From Planctomycetales bacterium 10988 (lineage in GTDB: Bacteria; Planctomycetota; Planctomycetia; Pirellulales; Pb10988), in the NCBI GenBank assembly GCA_009664345.1, contig CP043547.1, positions 6,476,709 to 6,540,708 of the forward strand: 64,000 bases of DNA, given 5' to 3'. Every line of letters begins with the position of its first letter. Within the stretch, counting starts at the first letter, position 1. A program made the position numbers and the translations under genes. The notes under the pieces are model-generated. The model was not told where the DNA came from. It saw nothing but the letters and a program-made list of their open reading frames with translations, and did no database searches. Shown here in pieces: positions 62,675 through 64,000 of the stretch.

Positions 62675-63505
62675 ATGCATTATTCTACCCCAGAACGTAA
62701 CGACCGAAATCTATCTGAAATGACCATCTCTCCCTATAAAAAACGTGTTGAGGAGGCATTCTCCCAGGCAGCTTCCACCTATGAAGATCGGGCGAAACTT
62801 CAGCAAACAATCGCTTCTAGTTTACTGACACTTCTTCAAAGTGAACTAAAAAGTACCCCGAGAACGATTCTGGAAATTGGCTGTGGCCCAGGGAATTTTA
62901 CTCGATTGTTAGCCCAACAGTATCCAAAGAGTAAGATCGAAGCGATCGACCTTTCTCCTCAAATGATTGAAGTAGCAAAAGAAAAATCACAAGACTTCTC
63001 CAATATAGAATATCGAATCGCCGATGGTGAAGACTCCCTTGCTTCTAAATTCGTTCCTTTTGATTTGATTGTTTCAGGGAATACGTTTCAATGGTTTGAA
63101 GATTTAGATGCGGCTTTTCAAAACTACCAAACTTTATTAACTGAAGAGGGAAAGCTTTTTTATTCCACCTTTGGCCCTCGAACCATGTTTGAATTGTCAG
63201 AAGTCCGTAAAGCTTTAAAGATTCAACCTTGGAAAATTCCTGCCAATTCTTTCTTTAATGATGGACAACATCAAACGTTATTGGATCAAGCATTTTCCAA
63301 TACAAAGATCAATACATGGTCAACGAAACTAACGTTCTCGACACTTCTTGAATTGTTACGCTATTTAAAATCCACCGGAACACAAGGTTCCACGCATCGA
63401 GGATTGTTAACACCCTCGCGGATACACATGATGGAAGAGTTGTATCGAGAACGTTTTGGAAAAATTGAATTGACCTACGAAGTCTATTTTTGCCGAGCTT
63501 GGTAA
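62675..63505 (+). CDS. bioC: Malonyl-ACP O-methyltransferase
   Basis: 276 residues. Methylates the free carboxyl of malonyl-ACP so that fatty-acid synthesis can extend it to pimeloyl. The Rossmann methyltransferase has the AdoMet loop ILEIGCGPGNFT (65-76), an acidic IEAIDLSPQMI and the family's VSGNTFQWFEDL. The N-terminal KKRVEEAFSQAASTYEDRA and the C-terminal LELLRYLKSTGTQGS match BioC. The start follows AGGAGGAA closely; Met16 is an alternative. It completes the early biotin pathway with the gene upstream and is AT-rich. Its stop lies 13 bases from the convergent ABC gene. Confidence 0.88.
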   Translation: MHYSTPERNDRNLSEMTISPYKKRVEEAFSQAASTYEDRAKLQQTIASSLLTLLQSELKSTPRTILEIGCGPGNFTRLLAQQYPKSKIEAIDLSPQMIEVAKEKSQDFSNIEYRIADGEDSLASKFVPFDLIVSGNTFQWFEDLDAAFQNYQTLLTEEGKLFYSTFGPRTMFELSEVRKALKIQPWKIPANSFFNDGQHQTLLDQAFSNTKINTWSTKLTFSTLLELLRYLKSTGTQGSTHRGLLTPSRIHMMEELYRERFGKIELTYEVYFCRAW

Positions 63506-63518
63506 GTGAGGATTGTTT

Positions 63519-64000
63519 TCAAGTTGCTGGGCTTCGCAGAGACGTGAGTGGGGCGATGAGCGGGGTTTGATAGACAGGATGTTTGGTTACTGTGACGGGC
63601 ACGCCATAAATTTTTTCTATTCGTTCGGCGGTTAACACTTCTTCTGGAGTGCCGACGGAGAGAATCGATTGCTCTCCTAAAAGGGCAATGCGATCCGCAC
63701 ACAATGCCGCTTGATTGAGATCGTGCATTGTTAAAATCACAATCAACTTTTCCTCACGTGCCAACTCCTGGACCATGGCCAGCATTTCGGTCTGATATTT
63801 AAGATCGAGTCCCGCGATGGGTTCATCCAAGAGCAACGCTCGGGGTTGTTGGCACAAGGCCCGAGCGAGGACGACTCGCCGCCACTCGCCTCCAGAAAGT
63901 TCGGTAATCGGGCGATCACGAAGTGGCACCAATCCGGTTCTTGTCAACACCTCTTCGACGAGTTGATGATCTTCCTTGGAATAAGGCATCAACCAGCCGC
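63519..64000 (-). CDS. ABC transporter ATP-binding protein (iron/cobalamin type), 5' part off the window
   Basis: About 160 visible C-terminal residues of an ABC ATPase for an importer, most like the FecE/BtuD/FhuC class. Signature LSGGEWRRVVLARAL, Walker B RALLLDEPIAGLD and switch His in LTMHDLNQAALCADRI are intact. The Walker A half lies beyond base 64000, since the frame is open to the edge. The C-terminal segment GTPEEVLTAERIEKIYGVPV is typical of siderophore and vitamin B12 importers. Substrate cannot be fixed. It is convergent with bioC. Confidence 0.85.
   Translation of the reverse strand, partial: GWLMPYSKEDHQLVEEVLTRTGLVPLRDRPITELSGGEWRRVVLARALCQQPRALLLDEPIAGLDLKYQTEMLAMVQELAREEKLIVILTMHDLNQAALCADRIALLGEQSILSVGTPEEVLTAERIEKIYGVPVTVTKHPVYQTPLIAPLTSLRSPAT

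Overview
The window looks like an ordinary chromosomal stretch of a planctomycete. The markers are three secreted PQQ-type beta-propeller proteins, two secreted sulfatases, a protein with two planctomycete-type c-heme domains, a PmoA/DUF6807 protein, two Hanks-type kinases sharing a family-specific N-terminal adaptor, two ECF sigma factors and an HNH endonuclease. The family cannot be fixed from sequence alone. There are no rRNA genes, no CRISPR array and no prophage; the only clear mobile element is one IS630-family copy.

Layout. 1-4.9 kb (minus): polyprenyl diphosphate synthase, an EI24/CysZ membrane protein, pabB and the start of pabA, with moaC upstream. 5-8.1 kb: an HTH-plus-receiver regulator and an HD phosphohydrolase. 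8.4-14.4 kb: a tandem kinase/pseudokinase, a Dabb protein, and an ECF sigma factor with a large single-pass membrane protein. 14.8-24.8 kb: glucan phosphorylase, rsmE, a lipoprotein propeller, ribonuclease D and a UvrA-family protein. 24.8-33 kb: a propeller protein, an SGNH hydrolase, a sulfatase, an aquaporin, larE and the di-heme protein. 33.3-34.8 kb: a second kinase. 35.4-38 kb: a leucine-biosynthesis unit (promoter, Leu-rich leader peptide, attenuator, leuA, terminator, tRNA-Leu). 38-49.5 kb: rsmA, a long coiled-coil protein, a 2-hydroxyacid dehydrogenase, a propeller protein, a PmoA-like protein with an ECF sigma factor, an HNH protein and a secreted protein. 49.9-53.3 kb: tRNA-Val, tRNA-Asn, a membrane protein, the IS630 copy and an orphan cas6. 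54-64 kb: a sulfatase, a sugar-phosphate isomerase-like protein, bioB, ogt, an aminotransferase, an AT-rich bioH/bioC pair and an ABC ATPase running off the end.

Main discoveries. (1) A complete ribosome-mediated attenuator ahead of leuA: an 18-codon leader with eight Leu codons, a 1:2 hairpin, an alternative 2:3 pairing and a 3:4 terminator. (2) The 12-mer AAAAGCACTTTT occurs six times on the two strands together; in genes it falls in all three codon phases, so it is a DNA-level signal. (3) An intergenic inverted-repeat element of about 85-88 bp lies just upstream of a kinase gene and a sigma-factor gene, with a compensatory base change in its stem, and a half copy lies before the coiled-coil gene. 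(4) A kinase-pseudokinase fusion made by duplicating the adaptor-plus-kinase unit. (5) A solitary cas6 next to an IS element.
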